A stretch of DNA of 64,000 bases. Origin: Erwinia sorbitola. GTDB taxonomy: Bacteria; Pseudomonadota; Gammaproteobacteria; Enterobacterales; Enterobacteriaceae. Shown here piece after piece: positions 27,838 through 36,374 of the stretch. Each line of letters opens with the position of its first letter. Position 1 is the first letter of the stretch. The translations under genes were made by a program, and so were the position numbers. The notes under the pieces were generated by a model. That model made no database searches and was not told the origin of the DNA. It saw nothing but the letters and a program-made list of their open reading frames with translations. The stretch covers positions 3,723,501 through 3,787,500 of the forward strand of contig NZ_CP046509.1 in the NCBI RefSeq assembly GCF_009738185.1, in the 5' to 3' direction.

Positions 27838-28563
27838 TTAATGCGTGATCAGTGTGCCTTCTTTTTCACCCATCACCACGCGACGCAGTGCGCCAGGCTT
27901 GTTCATATTGAACACGCGAATCGGCAATGAGTGGTCACGAGCCAGGGTAAATGCCGCCAGATCCATGACTTTCAGCTCTTTATCCAGCACTTCAGTATAG
28001 GTCAGCTGATCGTGCAGGACGGCATCCGGGTTCTTCACCGGGTCGGAAGAGTAAACGCCGTCAACTTTAGTCGCTTTCAGCACGACATCGGCTTCAATTT
28101 CAATCCCACGCAGGCAGGCTGCGGAGTCAGTGGTGAAGAACGGGTTGCCGGTACCAGCGGAGAAAATCACTACGCGGTTATTACGCAGCAGGCTGATAGC
28201 TTCTGCCCAGCTGTAGTTGTCACACACGCCGTTCAGTGGAATTGCAGACATCAGGCGGGCGTTAACATAGGCACGGTGCAAAGCATCACGCATTGCCAGG
28301 CCATTCATCACTGTTGCCAGCATACCCATATGGTCGCCAACAACACGGTTCATCCCTGCCTGGGCCAGACCTGCACCACGGAACAGATTACCACCACCGA
28401 TAACCACACCTACCTGAATGCCCAGCTCTACCAGCTCTTTCACTTCCTGAGCCATACGATCCAGCACGCTGGCATCGATACCGAAGCCTTCAGCGCCTTG
28501 CAGGGCTTCGCCACTCAGTTTCAGCAGGATACGTTGATATACGGGTTTTGCATTGGTCGCCAT
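27838..28563 (-). CDS. pyrH: PyrH, UMP kinase
   Basis: Hexameric amino-acid-kinase-fold enzyme that phosphorylates UMP to UDP, feeding pyrimidine nucleotide and UDP-sugar synthesis. 241 residues: RILLKLSGEALQGAEGFGID, VGVVIGGGNLFRGAGLAQ, the NPFFTTDSAACLRGIEIEAD segment and a C-terminal MGEKEGTLI. Length and order relative to tsf and frr match E. coli. Confidence 0.97.
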   Translation of the reverse strand: MATNAKPVYQRILLKLSGEALQGAEGFGIDASVLDRMAQEVKELVELGIQVGVVIGGGNLFRGAGLAQAGMNRVVGDHMGMLATVMNGLAMRDALHRAYVNARLMSAIPLNGVCDNYSWAEAISLLRNNRVVIFSAGTGNPFFTTDSAACLRGIEIEADVVLKATKVDGVYSSDPVKNPDAVLHDQLTYTEVLDKELKVMDLAAFTLARDHSLPIRVFNMNKPGALRRVVMGEKEGTLITH

Positions 28564-28683
28564 GGTTTTTTTCCTGGAAGATATCGTCGAAAAGGGGTGT
28601 TAACTGTGTGCGGTATCATCCTAAAAGCATCGGAGAATTACTATTGGGATGAGACTGAAAATGCGCTGCTAAATGCAGGCAAA

Positions 28684-28710
28684 AAAGAACCGCCATCTGG
28701 CGGTTCTTTT
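28684..28710 (-). terminator. intrinsic terminator after tsf
   Basis: AAAGAACCGCCA and TGGCGGTTCTTT form a stem with a very short loop, followed on the minus strand by further T residues. It lies 8 bases after the tsf stop and separates rpsB-tsf from pyrH. Confidence 0.85.
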
Positions 28711-28717
28711 CGGAACA

Positions 28718-29569
28718 TTAAGACTGTTTGGACATCGCTGCGACTTCTGCCGCAAAGTCTGTCTCAGCTTTCTCAATGCCTTCGCCCACTTCAAAGCGGA
28801 TGAAGTTGGTCACGTCTGCATTTTTCTCTTTCAGCAACTGGCCCACAGTTTTGCTTGGGTCGATGACGAAAGGCTGACCGGTCAGAGAAACTTCGCCGGT
28901 GAATTTCTTCATGCGGCCTTCAACCATTTTCTCTGCGATTTCTTTTGGCTTGCCAGACTGCATAGCGATGTCCAGCTGAACCTGGTACTCTTTCTCTACC
29001 ACTTCAGCAGACACATCTTCAGGCTTAACGAATTCTGGCTTGCTAGCAGCAACGTGCATTGCCAGCTGCTTAACCAGCTCTTCGTCAGCGCCTTTAGCAG
29101 CGATCAGAACACCGATGCGCGCACCGTGCAGGTATGAACCCAGCACTTCGCCTTCCAGAGAAGATACGCGACGAATGTTGATGTTCTCACCGATCTTAGC
29201 AACCAGCGCAACGCGCTCTTCTTCGAACTGGGCTTTCAGCACTTCAACGTCAGTGATTTTGCCTGCAAAAGCAGCATCCAGCACTTTGTCAGCGAATGCC
29301 TGGAAACCAGCATCTTTAGCAACGAAGTCGGTCTGGCAGTTAACTTCCAGAATCACACCGTAGCTGCCTTCGATCTTGGTTTTGATCACGCCATCAGCAG
29401 CAACGTTGCCTGCTTTCTTAGCGGCTTTGATCGCGCCAGATTTACGCATGTTCTCGATCGCCAGCTCGATGTCGCCATTGGCTTCGGTCAGTGCTTTTTT
29501 ACAATCCATCATGCCAGCGCCAGTGCGCTCGCGCAGTTCTTTTACCAGAGCAGCGGTAATATCAGCCAT
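28718..29569 (-). CDS. tsf: Tsf, elongation factor Ts
   Basis: Guanine nucleotide exchange factor for EF-Tu. 283 residues: N-terminal VKELRERTGAGMMDCKKALT (UBA-like domain and EF-Ts signature), the YGVILEVNCQTDFVAKD signature 2, and the C-terminal module. Second gene of the rpsB-tsf operon; the 326-bp gap from rpsB holds an ERIC element and a terminator. Confidence 0.97.
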   Translation of the reverse strand: MADITAALVKELRERTGAGMMDCKKALTEANGDIELAIENMRKSGAIKAAKKAGNVAADGVIKTKIEGSYGVILEVNCQTDFVAKDAGFQAFADKVLDAAFAGKITDVEVLKAQFEEERVALVAKIGENINIRRVSSLEGEVLGSYLHGARIGVLIAAKGADEELVKQLAMHVAASKPEFVKPEDVSAEVVEKEYQVQLDIAMQSGKPKEIAEKMVEGRMKKFTGEVSLTGQPFVIDPSKTVGQLLKEKNADVTNFIRFEVGEGIEKAETDFAAEVAAMSKQS

Positions 29570-29662
29570 TCTCTAATCCTCGGTTAGCGTGCATCTGTCA
29601 GCTGGCCAGTGATGGCGTTCGCTACAGATGCCTGGTCTCGGGAGAAACATTCTGCCCCGCCG

Positions 29663-29790
29663 AATTTTCCTTCATCTTTCCAGCCGCAGATGCGTTGGCT
29701 GTCTTCGGTCCTCCCAGTCACCTACTGATGTAAGCCTCTGGACTGCCCTCAGTTGCCGCCTTACTGCAACGTGAAATCTATCGGATTAAT
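29663..29790 (-). repeat. ERIC element between rpsB and tsf
   Basis: About 128 bp. Read on the minus strand it shows GTTGCAGTAAGGCGGCAA, then GAGGCTTACATCAGTAGGTGACTGGG as a central hairpin, then CAGCCAACGCATCTGCGGC and GATGAAGG, in the order and spacing of ERIC. It is more diverged than the array copies at 41.5-42.1 kb. It lies inside the transcribed rpsB-tsf spacer, the longest gene-free stretch of this operon. Confidence 0.8.
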
Positions 29791-29810
29791 ATGACAATCG
29801 GCAAAGCGAA

Positions 29811-29842
29811 GTCGAAAAAATAAAGGGGCCAATCAAGGCCCC
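29811..29842 (-). terminator. intrinsic terminator/attenuator after rpsB
   Basis: GGGGCC (29825-29830) and GGCCCC (29837-29842) form a stem; on the minus strand TTTATTTTTT follows. It lies 54 bases after the rpsB stop and would lower tsf transcription relative to rpsB. Confidence 0.8.
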
Positions 29843-29895
29843 TTCCTTACAGATTCACATCTGATGTACAAGGGCTCTGTTAAGAGCAAGCCTTA

Positions 29896-30621
29896 TTACT
29901 CAGCTTCAGCGAAGGTTTCTTCAGCCTGCTGAGCCAGATCCTGAGAGCGACCTTCACGTACAGTGGTAGCCACTGCAGTCAGGTACAGGCTAACAGCACG
30001 GATTGCATCGTCATTACCTGGGATAATGAAGTCAACGCCGTCTGGATCAGAGTTGGTATCAACGATAGAAAACACTGGGATACCCAGGTTGTTTGCTTCT
30101 TTGATAGCGATGTGTTCGTGATCTGCATCAACAACAAACAGTGCGTCTGGCAGGCCGCCCATGTCTTTGATCCCGCCCAGGCTGTTTTCCAGCTTGGCCA
30201 GTTCACGAGCGCGCATCAGAGCTTCTTTCTTGGTCAGTTTGTCGAAAGTGCCATCCTGAGACTGAATTTCCAGATCTTTCAGTCGTTTGATTGACTGACG
30301 AACAGTTTTCCAGTTAGTCAGCATACCACCCAACCAGCGGTGATTAACGAAGAACTGGTCGCAGCTCAGAGCGTGCTCTTTTACCGCTTCGCTTGCAGCG
30401 CGCTTAGTACCAACGAACAGGATCTTACCTTTACGGGAAGAGATCTTGCTCAACTCAGCCAGAGCTTCGTTGAACATTGGTACAGTCTTCTCAAGGTTGA
30501 TGATGTGAACTTTGTTACGAGCGCCGAAGATGAATGGCTTCATTTTCGGGTTCCAGTAACGGGTCTGGTGACCGAAGTGTACACCGGCCTTGAGCATGTC
30601 GCGCATGGAAACAGTTGCCAT
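29896..30621 (-). CDS. rpsB: RpsB, 30S ribosomal protein S2
   Basis: Late-binding small-subunit protein that bridges head and body and helps recruit S1. 241 residues with both S2 signatures: MRDMLKAGVHFGHQTRYWNP near the N terminus and PDALFVVDADHEHIAIKEAN centrally. Acidic C-terminal tail QQAEETFAEAE. Its own leader is a probable autoregulatory target (see 30622-30735). Confidence 0.98.
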   Translation of the reverse strand: MATVSMRDMLKAGVHFGHQTRYWNPKMKPFIFGARNKVHIINLEKTVPMFNEALAELSKISSRKGKILFVGTKRAASEAVKEHALSCDQFFVNHRWLGGMLTNWKTVRQSIKRLKDLEIQSQDGTFDKLTKKEALMRARELAKLENSLGGIKDMGGLPDALFVVDADHEHIAIKEANNLGIPVFSIVDTNSDPDGVDFIIPGNDDAIRAVSLYLTAVATTVREGRSQDLAQQAEETFAEAE

Positions 30622-30735
30622 GATTACCTCTATAGATATAGTTTGGGGTTAAGCCTCCACGTATCCCATACAACCGACCTATCGGCTCTTTCGAACCAGC
30701 AAGGCACCCCGGCGTAGGTGTCGATACGTGTGTGT
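30622..30735 (-). promoter_or_regulatory. rpsB leader (t44/S2 autoregulatory element)
   Basis: The minus-strand 5' leader before the rpsB ATG contains GGGGTGCC, GGTCGGTTGT and GGGATACGTGGAGGCTTAA, which I recognise from the conserved gamma-proteobacterial rpsB leader (Rfam t44) where S2 represses its own mRNA. CCCCGG/GGGG pairings can be drawn. Exact boundaries are approximate. Confidence 0.7.
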
Positions 30736-30810
30736 TATTTACACATAGTGAGATTTATGCGTTTCTCTGGCCTCAGTGAAACTCCACCAGACAGAGAATC
30801 GTCGGCGCGC

Positions 30811-30840
30811 TTTATACCATAATTCATGGGTTGAAGCCAA
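30811..30840 (-). promoter_or_regulatory. sigma-70 promoter of rpsB-tsf
   Basis: On the minus strand TTGGCT (30840-30835), an 18-base spacer and TATAAA (30816-30811) with a TGG extended -10. The GCGCGCC discriminator that follows is typical of promoters under stringent control. The rest of the map-rpsB divergent gap (30841-30992) shows nothing else I can name. Confidence 0.65.
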
Positions 30841-30992
30841 CCAGTAGTTGCTTTATCCGCCGAAATTGACCGATCCGCCTATCTACCGCAGCTTACGCCA
30901 CAAACTACAATTGGCAGCGTCCTGGGGGACTGCTACCATTGCAGCACTATTTTTATTATTGTCGAAAATGACGACAAATGCGGATCTGATGA

Positions 30993-31784
30993 ATGGCTAT
31001 TTCAATTAAAACCCCAGAAGAGATCGAAAAAATGCGCGTGGCTGGCCGCCTCGCCGCCGAAGTGCTTGAGATGATTGAAGAGCACGTTAAACCTGGCGTC
31101 AGCACCGGCGAGCTTGATCGTCTGTGCCACGATCATATTGTGAACAAACAGCACGCCGTTTCTGCCAGCCTTGGCTACCACGGCTTCCCTAAGTCTGTGT
31201 GCATTTCAGTGAATGAAGTGGTGTGTCACGGCATTCCGAGCGATGAAAAAATCCTTAAAGATGGCGATATCGTCAATATTGATGTCACCGTTATTAAAGA
31301 TGAGTATCACGGCGATACCTCCACCATGTTTATCGTCGGCAAACCGACCATTCAGGGCGAGCGCCTGTGCCGCGTCACTCAGGAGAGCCTCTATCTTGCT
31401 CTGCGTCTGGTGAAACCAGGAATCCGTCTGCGCACCCTGGGCCGTGAGATCCAGAAATTCGTAGAGGCGCAGGATTTCTCGGTCGTGCGTGAATACTGCG
31501 GTCACGGCATCGGTAAAGGCTTCCATGAAGAACCACAGGTACTGCACTACGATGCTGATGACGGCGGCGTAGTATTGCAGGCTGGTATGGCTTTCACCAT
31601 TGAACCTATGGTCAATGCCGGTGATTACCGCATTCGCAGCATGAAAGATGGCTGGACGGTAAAAACTAAAGATCGCAGCTTGTCCGCTCAGTACGAACAC
31701 ACTATTGTGGTGACAGAAAACGGCTGCGAAATTATGACGCTGCGCAAAGACGACACTATCCCGGCCATTCTGGTTGCAGAATAG
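30993..31784 (+). CDS. map: Map, methionine aminopeptidase type I
   Basis: Removes the N-terminal methionine from nascent proteins at the ribosome exit. 263 residues, pita-bread fold, with metal ligands in NIDVTVIKDEYHGDTS (two Asp), YCGHGIGKGFHEEP (His), AFTIEPMVNAG (Glu) and QYEHTIVVTENG (Glu). Divergent from rpsB, as in E. coli. Confidence 0.97.
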   Translation: MAISIKTPEEIEKMRVAGRLAAEVLEMIEEHVKPGVSTGELDRLCHDHIVNKQHAVSASLGYHGFPKSVCISVNEVVCHGIPSDEKILKDGDIVNIDVTVIKDEYHGDTSTMFIVGKPTIQGERLCRVTQESLYLALRLVKPGIRLRTLGREIQKFVEAQDFSVVREYCGHGIGKGFHEEPQVLHYDADDGGVVLQAGMAFTIEPMVNAGDYRIRSMKDGWTVKTKDRSLSAQYEHTIVVTENGCEIMTLRKDDTIPAILVAE

Positions 31785-31832
31785 TACGTGCGTAGCAGCT
31801 GACCTTCTTTTCGGTCAGCCTTCAGAACATTA

Positions 31833-31856
31833 AGCCGGCGCCCGCCGGCTTTTTTA
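31833..31856 (+). terminator. intrinsic terminator after map
   Basis: AGCCGGCG and CGCCGGCT form a perfect stem with a two-base loop, followed by a run of Ts. It ends 36 bases before the glnD ATG. Confidence 0.85.
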
Positions 31857-31891
31857 TGCGTGCAGCACGCGATCCACATTGGGGCGGTGAA

Positions 31892-34549
31892 ATGAATAAA
31901 GACGTACCTGAAGCCAGCATCCTGAAAAAACTCACTAAGGCCCCGCGCCGCTGGGAAGATGCAGAGCTGAATCGCGATACGCTCAGGCATCATCTGGACG
32001 TTTTCCAGCAGCATCTCGCCGCCGCTTTTGACGCCGGACAGGACGTCGAGAGCCTGATCGACGCCCGTACGCTGTTTATTGACCGCCTGCTTCGACGCCT
32101 CTGGCGCTTCTTTGGCTTTCCGGAAAAAGAGGGTATTGCTCTGGTGGCGGTCGGCGGCTATGGGCGTGGCGAACTGCACCCGCTGTCGGATATCGATGTG
32201 CTTATCCTTAGCAGAAAACCCCTCTCTGACGAAGATGCCCGCCGCACCAGCGAACTGCTCACCCTGATGTGGGATCTTAAACTGGAAGTCGGCCACAGCG
32301 TACGTACGCTGGAAGAGTGCCTGCTTGAAGGTCTGTCCGATCTCACCATCTCAACCAACCTGATTGAATCGCGCATGCTTACCGGCGATCTGCCGCTGTT
32401 TCTTGAGATGCAAAAAAACGTCTTCAGCGATGGATTCTGGCCATCAGACCGTTTCTTCGCCGCTAAAATAGACGAACAGCAGGTACGTCACCAGCGCTAT
32501 CACGGCACCAGCTATAACCTTGAGCCGGACATTAAAAGCAGCCCCGGCGGCCTGCGCGATATTCACACTCTGCTGTGGGTGGCCCGCCGTCACTTCGGCG
32601 CAACTTCGCTGGATGAGATGGTCGGCTTTGGCTTCCTGACCGAAGCCGAGCGTAACGAGCTGAACGAGTGCCAGAGCTTCCTGTGGCGCATCCGCTTTGC
32701 CCTGCATCTGACGCTGCCACGCTACGATAATCGCCTGCTGTTCGATCGCCAGCTCAATGTTGCCCAGCGCCTGAACTATCAGGGCGAAGGTAATGAGCCT
32801 GTGGAACGCATGATGAAGGATTTTTTCCGCGTCACGCGCCGCGTTGGTGAGCTTAATCAGATGCTGTTGCAGCTATTTGATGAGGCGATACTGGCCCTGC
32901 CCACCGATGAAAAACCTCGTCCGATGGATGATGAATTTCAGCTACGCGGCACGCTGATAGATCTGCGCGATGAAACGCTGTTTGCGCGCCAGCCGGAATC
33001 CATCATGCGCATGTTTTACACGATGGTGCGTACGCCAAAAATTACCGGTATCTACTCCACTACCCTGCGGCACCTGCGCCATGCGCGCCGCAATCTCAAA
33101 CAACCGCTGTGTACCATTCCAGAGGCCAGGGAACTGTTTCTGTCGATTCTGCGCCATCCGGGTGCCGTCAGCCGGGCTTTGGTACCGATGCACCGTCACA
33201 GCGTGCTATGGGCTTATATGCCGCAGTGGAGCAATATCGTCGGCCAGATGCAGTTTGACCTGTTCCATGCCTACACCGTCGATGAACACACCATTCGTGT
33301 GCTGCAAAAGCTGGAGAGCTTTGCTGACGAGCGCACCCGCCCGCAACATCCGCTGTGCGTGGAACTATGGCCGCGCCTGCCGCAGCTGGAACTGCTGCTG
33401 ATGGCGGCACTGTTCCACGATATCGCCAAAGGGCGCGGCGGCGACCACTCGATTCTTGGTGCGCAGGATGCACTGGAGTTTGCCGAAATGCACGGCCTGA
33501 ACTCGCGTGAGACGCAGCTGGTTGCCTGGCTGGTGCGTCATCATCTGCTGATGTCGGTAACCGCACAGCGCCGTGACATTCAGGATCCCACCGAGATCCA
33601 GCAGTTTGCTGAAGTGATGCAGAACGAAAATCGTCTGCGTTATCTGGTTTGCCTCACCGTGGCCGATATCTGTGCCACCAACGAAACGCTATGGAACAGC
33701 TGGAAGCAGAGTCTGTTACGCGAGCTGTTCTTCGCCACCGAGAAACAGCTGCGTCGGGGCATGGAAAACAGCCCGGATCTGCGCGAACGCGTACGTCATC
33801 ACCGGCTACAGGCGCTGGCGCTGCTGCGAATGGACAATATCGACGAAGAAGCGCTGCACAGTATCTGGAGCCGCTGCCGCGCCGACTACTTCCTGCGCCA
33901 CACGCCGAACCAGCTGGCCTGGCATGCGCGTCACCTGATGAACCATGACCTTACCCAGCCGCTGATCCTCGTCAGCCCACAGGCAACGCGCGGCGGCACA
34001 GAGATTTTTATCTGGAGCCCCGATCGCCCGTATCTGTTTGCTGCCGTGGCTGGTGAGCTGGATCGACGCAATCTCAGCGTACACGATGCGCAAATCTTCA
34101 CCAGCCGGGATGGCATGGCAATGGATACGTTTATTGTACTGGAACCAGACGGTAGCCCGCTGGCGACAGATCGCCACGAGGTAACGCGTCAGGCGCTGGA
34201 ACAGGCAATCTGCCAGACCACCTGGCAGCCACCGCGTACCCGCCGTCAGTCCGCCCGTCTGAAGCACTTTAATGTGGATACTGCGGTAAACTTCTTACCC
34301 ACACATACTGACAGGCGAACTTATCTGGAATTAGTGGCGCTCGATCAGCCGGGATTACTGGCTCGCGTTGGCGAGGTTTTTGCCGATCTGAACGTCTCTC
34401 TGCACGGCGCGCGCATCAGTACTATTGGCGAACGCGTAGAGGATTTATTTATTCTCGCCAACAGTGAACGTCGGGCATTAGACGCAGATTTACGTGAACG
34501 GCTGCAACAACGGTTGACAGAGGCCCTTAATCCAAACGATAAAGTGTGA
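31892..34549 (+). CDS. glnD: GlnD, bifunctional uridylyltransferase/uridylyl-removing enzyme
   Basis: The primary nitrogen sensor: it uridylylates PII proteins (GlnB/GlnK) when glutamine is low and removes UMP when glutamine is high. 885 residues: a nucleotidyltransferase domain with VGGYGRGELHPLSDIDVLIL (G-x-G, D-x-D), a GlnE-like linker, an HD domain (ALFHDIAKGRGGDHS) for UR activity, and two C-terminal ACT domains (TYLELVALDQPGLLARVGEV in the second). ATG at 31892 is chosen; an upstream in-frame ATG at 31856 lies in the terminator T-run. Confidence 0.96.
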   Translation: MNKDVPEASILKKLTKAPRRWEDAELNRDTLRHHLDVFQQHLAAAFDAGQDVESLIDARTLFIDRLLRRLWRFFGFPEKEGIALVAVGGYGRGELHPLSDIDVLILSRKPLSDEDARRTSELLTLMWDLKLEVGHSVRTLEECLLEGLSDLTISTNLIESRMLTGDLPLFLEMQKNVFSDGFWPSDRFFAAKIDEQQVRHQRYHGTSYNLEPDIKSSPGGLRDIHTLLWVARRHFGATSLDEMVGFGFLTEAERNELNECQSFLWRIRFALHLTLPRYDNRLLFDRQLNVAQRLNYQGEGNEPVERMMKDFFRVTRRVGELNQMLLQLFDEAILALPTDEKPRPMDDEFQLRGTLIDLRDETLFARQPESIMRMFYTMVRTPKITGIYSTTLRHLRHARRNLKQPLCTIPEARELFLSILRHPGAVSRALVPMHRHSVLWAYMPQWSNIVGQMQFDLFHAYTVDEHTIRVLQKLESFADERTRPQHPLCVELWPRLPQLELLLMAALFHDIAKGRGGDHSILGAQDALEFAEMHGLNSRETQLVAWLVRHHLLMSVTAQRRDIQDPTEIQQFAEVMQNENRLRYLVCLTVADICATNETLWNSWKQSLLRELFFATEKQLRRGMENSPDLRERVRHHRLQALALLRMDNIDEEALHSIWSRCRADYFLRHTPNQLAWHARHLMNHDLTQPLILVSPQATRGGTEIFIWSPDRPYLFAAVAGELDRRNLSVHDAQIFTSRDGMAMDTFIVLEPDGSPLATDRHEVTRQALEQAICQTTWQPPRTRRQSARLKHFNVDTAVNFLPTHTDRRTYLELVALDQPGLLARVGEVFADLNVSLHGARISTIGERVEDLFILANSERRALDADLRERLQQRLTEALNPNDKV

Positions 34550-34576
34550 TCCAGATTTACTTTTATAACTGAAGAA

Positions 34577-34703
34577 GTGACACAGGCTTTATTGTCGCAG
34601 ACAGTTTGAGTGCGGACAGCGAACAGCCACCGGAGCGTACTACAGTACGTAAGGATGGCGAGCACTGCCCAGGCTCAAAATGGCATGTAAAATAGCCTGT
34701 TAC
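34577..34703. repeat. palindromic intergenic repeat, copy A (glnD-dapD gap)
   Basis: A roughly 127-bp imperfect palindrome. Its ends, GTGACACAGGCT at 34577 and AGCCTGTTAC ending at 34703, are near-complementary, as are inner TTTGAG/CTCAAA arms. The core 34625-34668 (AGCCACC ... GAGGATGGCGAGCACTGC with AAG for GAG) recurs at 35784-35828 beyond dapD. It does not carry the ERIC core, so it is a different family that I cannot name. Confidence 0.65.
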
Positions 34704-34732
34704 ACCGACCTCACTGAAATTGAGAGATTATG

Positions 34733-35557
34733 ATGCAACAGTTACAGAGTGTTATTGAAGCGGCCTTTGAGCGCCGTGCGGACATTACCCCAGCTAACGC
34801 TGACACTGCCACCCGTGACGCGGTAAATCAGGTTATCGCCCTGCTGGACAGCGGTGCCCTGCGCGTGGCTGAGAAAATCGGCGGCGAATGGATCACTCAT
34901 CAGTGGCTGAAGAAAGCGGTACTGCTCTCTTTCCGCATCAATGACAATCAGGTAATTGATGGCGCAGAAAGCCGTTATTACGACAAAGTTCCAATGAAAT
35001 TCGCTGACTACGATGAAGCGCGCTTTAAAAAAGAGGGCTTCCGTGTAGTACCACCAGCGGCCGTACGCCAGGGTGCATTTATCGCCCGTAACACCGTACT
35101 GATGCCTTCTTACGTCAATATCGGTGCTTATGTTGATGAAGGTTCTATGGTCGACACCTGGGCCACCGTGGGTTCATGCGCGCAAATCGGTAAAAACGTT
35201 CACCTGTCTGGTGGCGTTGGTATCGGCGGCGTGCTGGAGCCATTGCAGGCTAATCCGACCATCATCGAAGACAACTGCTTTATTGGCGCACGTTCAGAAA
35301 TTGTTGAAGGCGTGATCGTTGAAGAGGGTTCGGTGATCTCCATGGGCGTGTATATCGGCCAGAGCACCAAGATCTTCGATCGTGAAACCGGCGAAGTGCA
35401 CTACGGTCGCGTTCCAGCAGGTTCTGTGGTTGTTTCAGGTAACCTGCCATCGAAAGACGGCACCTACAGCCTGTACTGCGCGGTTATCGTTAAAAAAGTT
35501 GATGCCAAAACTTTGGGTAAAACCGGTATTAACGAACTGCTGCGTACCATCGACTAA
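34733..35557 (+). CDS. dapD: DapD, tetrahydrodipicolinate N-succinyltransferase
   Basis: Succinylates tetrahydrodipicolinate in the lysine/diaminopimelate pathway. 274 residues: N-terminal helical domain (VIALLDSGALRVAEK), left-handed beta-helix from about residue 105 (SYVNIGAYVDEGSMVDTWAT, HLSGGVGIGGVLEP) and a C-terminal NLPSKDGTYSLYCAVIVKK. Two ATGs are adjacent; the second gives the E. coli N terminus M-Q-Q-L-Q and better spacing from GAGAG. Diaminopimelate feeds peptidoglycan made by PBP1b, encoded later in this window. Confidence 0.97.
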   Translation: MQQLQSVIEAAFERRADITPANADTATRDAVNQVIALLDSGALRVAEKIGGEWITHQWLKKAVLLSFRINDNQVIDGAESRYYDKVPMKFADYDEARFKKEGFRVVPPAAVRQGAFIARNTVLMPSYVNIGAYVDEGSMVDTWATVGSCAQIGKNVHLSGGVGIGGVLEPLQANPTIIEDNCFIGARSEIVEGVIVEEGSVISMGVYIGQSTKIFDRETGEVHYGRVPAGSVVVSGNLPSKDGTYSLYCAVIVKKVDAKTLGKTGINELLRTID

Positions 35558-35564
35558 TCGTCGT

Positions 35565-35586
35565 ACGGGCCACCCCGGTGGCCCGT
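35565..35586 (+). terminator. terminator after dapD
   Basis: ACGGGCCACC (35565-35574) and GGTGGCCCGT (35577-35586) form a perfect 10-bp stem with a two-base loop; the following AAATATTTCTTT is only moderately T-rich. Confidence 0.65.
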
Positions 35587-35783
35587 AAATATTTCTTTCC
35601 ACTTATCCCGACGACAACCTCTTTCACTGCGCGAAACAAGTGGTGCTATTGTGTACAATCTGCGCCATAATCCGCGCCAGAAAATCCTGTTCTTAAATTA
35701 ACCGATCCTGACTGTTTCATGTGCGAAACATCAAGCACAAAGTACGGAACGAGCGAGCTAAGTGAAGACAAGGCGTAGCGCGC

Positions 35784-35828
35784 AGCCACCAGGGCATACA
35801 TAAAGTATGTGAGGATGGCGAGCACTGC
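35784..35828. repeat. palindromic intergenic repeat core, copy B (dapD-yaeH gap)
   Basis: The core AGCCACC ... GAGGATGGCGAGCACTGC matches copy A at 34625-34668. The inner hairpin is CATAC/GTATG here and CGTAC/GTACG in copy A, a compensated base-pair change. The rest of the 331-bp dapD-yaeH gap holds the dapD terminator and a TACAAT (-10-like) at 35654; I see no gene in it. Confidence 0.65.
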
Positions 35829-35888
35829 ACAACGCAGTATTCACAACGCGCAGCCGGATCGACATCGACCGCCTAAGGAACTCAAAAT

Positions 35889-36281
35889 ATGTATGACAAT
35901 TTGAAAGGGTTGGGTATTGCTTCACCTGAAGATATCGACCGCTACAGCCTGCGTCAGGAAGCAAATAATGACATCCTGAAAATTTATTTCCGCAAAGATA
36001 AAGGTGAGTTTTTCGCTAAAAGCGTGAAATTTAAATATCCGCGCCAGCGCAAAACCGTGGTGGCAGATAACGCCAGCCAGGGTTACAAAGAAGTTCAGGA
36101 AATCAGCCCTAACCTGCGCTATGTGATTGATGAGCTGGATCAGATTTGTCAGCGTGATCAGGTTGAAGTTGATCTTAAACGTAAAATCCTTGATGACCTG
36201 CGTCATCTGGAGAGCGTTGTTTCTAATAAAATTGCTGAGATTGAATCCGATCTGGATAAACTGACTCGCGGCGGTCGTTAA
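35889..36281 (+). CDS. yaeH: YaeH, DUF3461 family protein
   Basis: A 130-residue cytoplasmic protein of unknown function, nearly identical to E. coli YaeH over DIDRYSLRQEANNDILKIYF, FAKSVKFKYPRQRKTVVAD and ISPNLRYVIDELDQICQRD. The C-terminal third is a heptad-rich helix (likely coiled coil). In E. coli cdaR lies between it and degP; here degP follows directly, converging. Confidence 0.93.
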   Translation: MYDNLKGLGIASPEDIDRYSLRQEANNDILKIYFRKDKGEFFAKSVKFKYPRQRKTVVADNASQGYKEVQEISPNLRYVIDELDQICQRDQVEVDLKRKILDDLRHLESVVSNKIAEIESDLDKLTRGGR

Positions 36282-36330
36282 AATAAAAAAGGGGTAACCG
36301 TAAAAGGCCACCCCTGATATTTATTCCAGT

Positions 36331-36366
36331 GAAAGAGCGGATCTGATTGTTAGATCCGCTCTTTTT
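36331..36366. terminator. bidirectional terminator between yaeH and degP
   Basis: AAAGAGCGGATCT (36332-36344) and AGATCCGCTCTTT (36352-36364) form a 13-bp stem followed by Ts, with As upstream for the opposite strand. A weaker GGGGT/ACCCC hairpin precedes it at about 36290-36315. Confidence 0.88.
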
Positions 36367-36374
36367 CATCTGGA

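Noticed and set aside
30622..30992. Possible tRNA gene in the rpsB-map gap
   Set aside because: GGTTCGAAA-like text occurs, but no acceptor stem or cloverleaf can be drawn; the stretch fits the rpsB leader instead.
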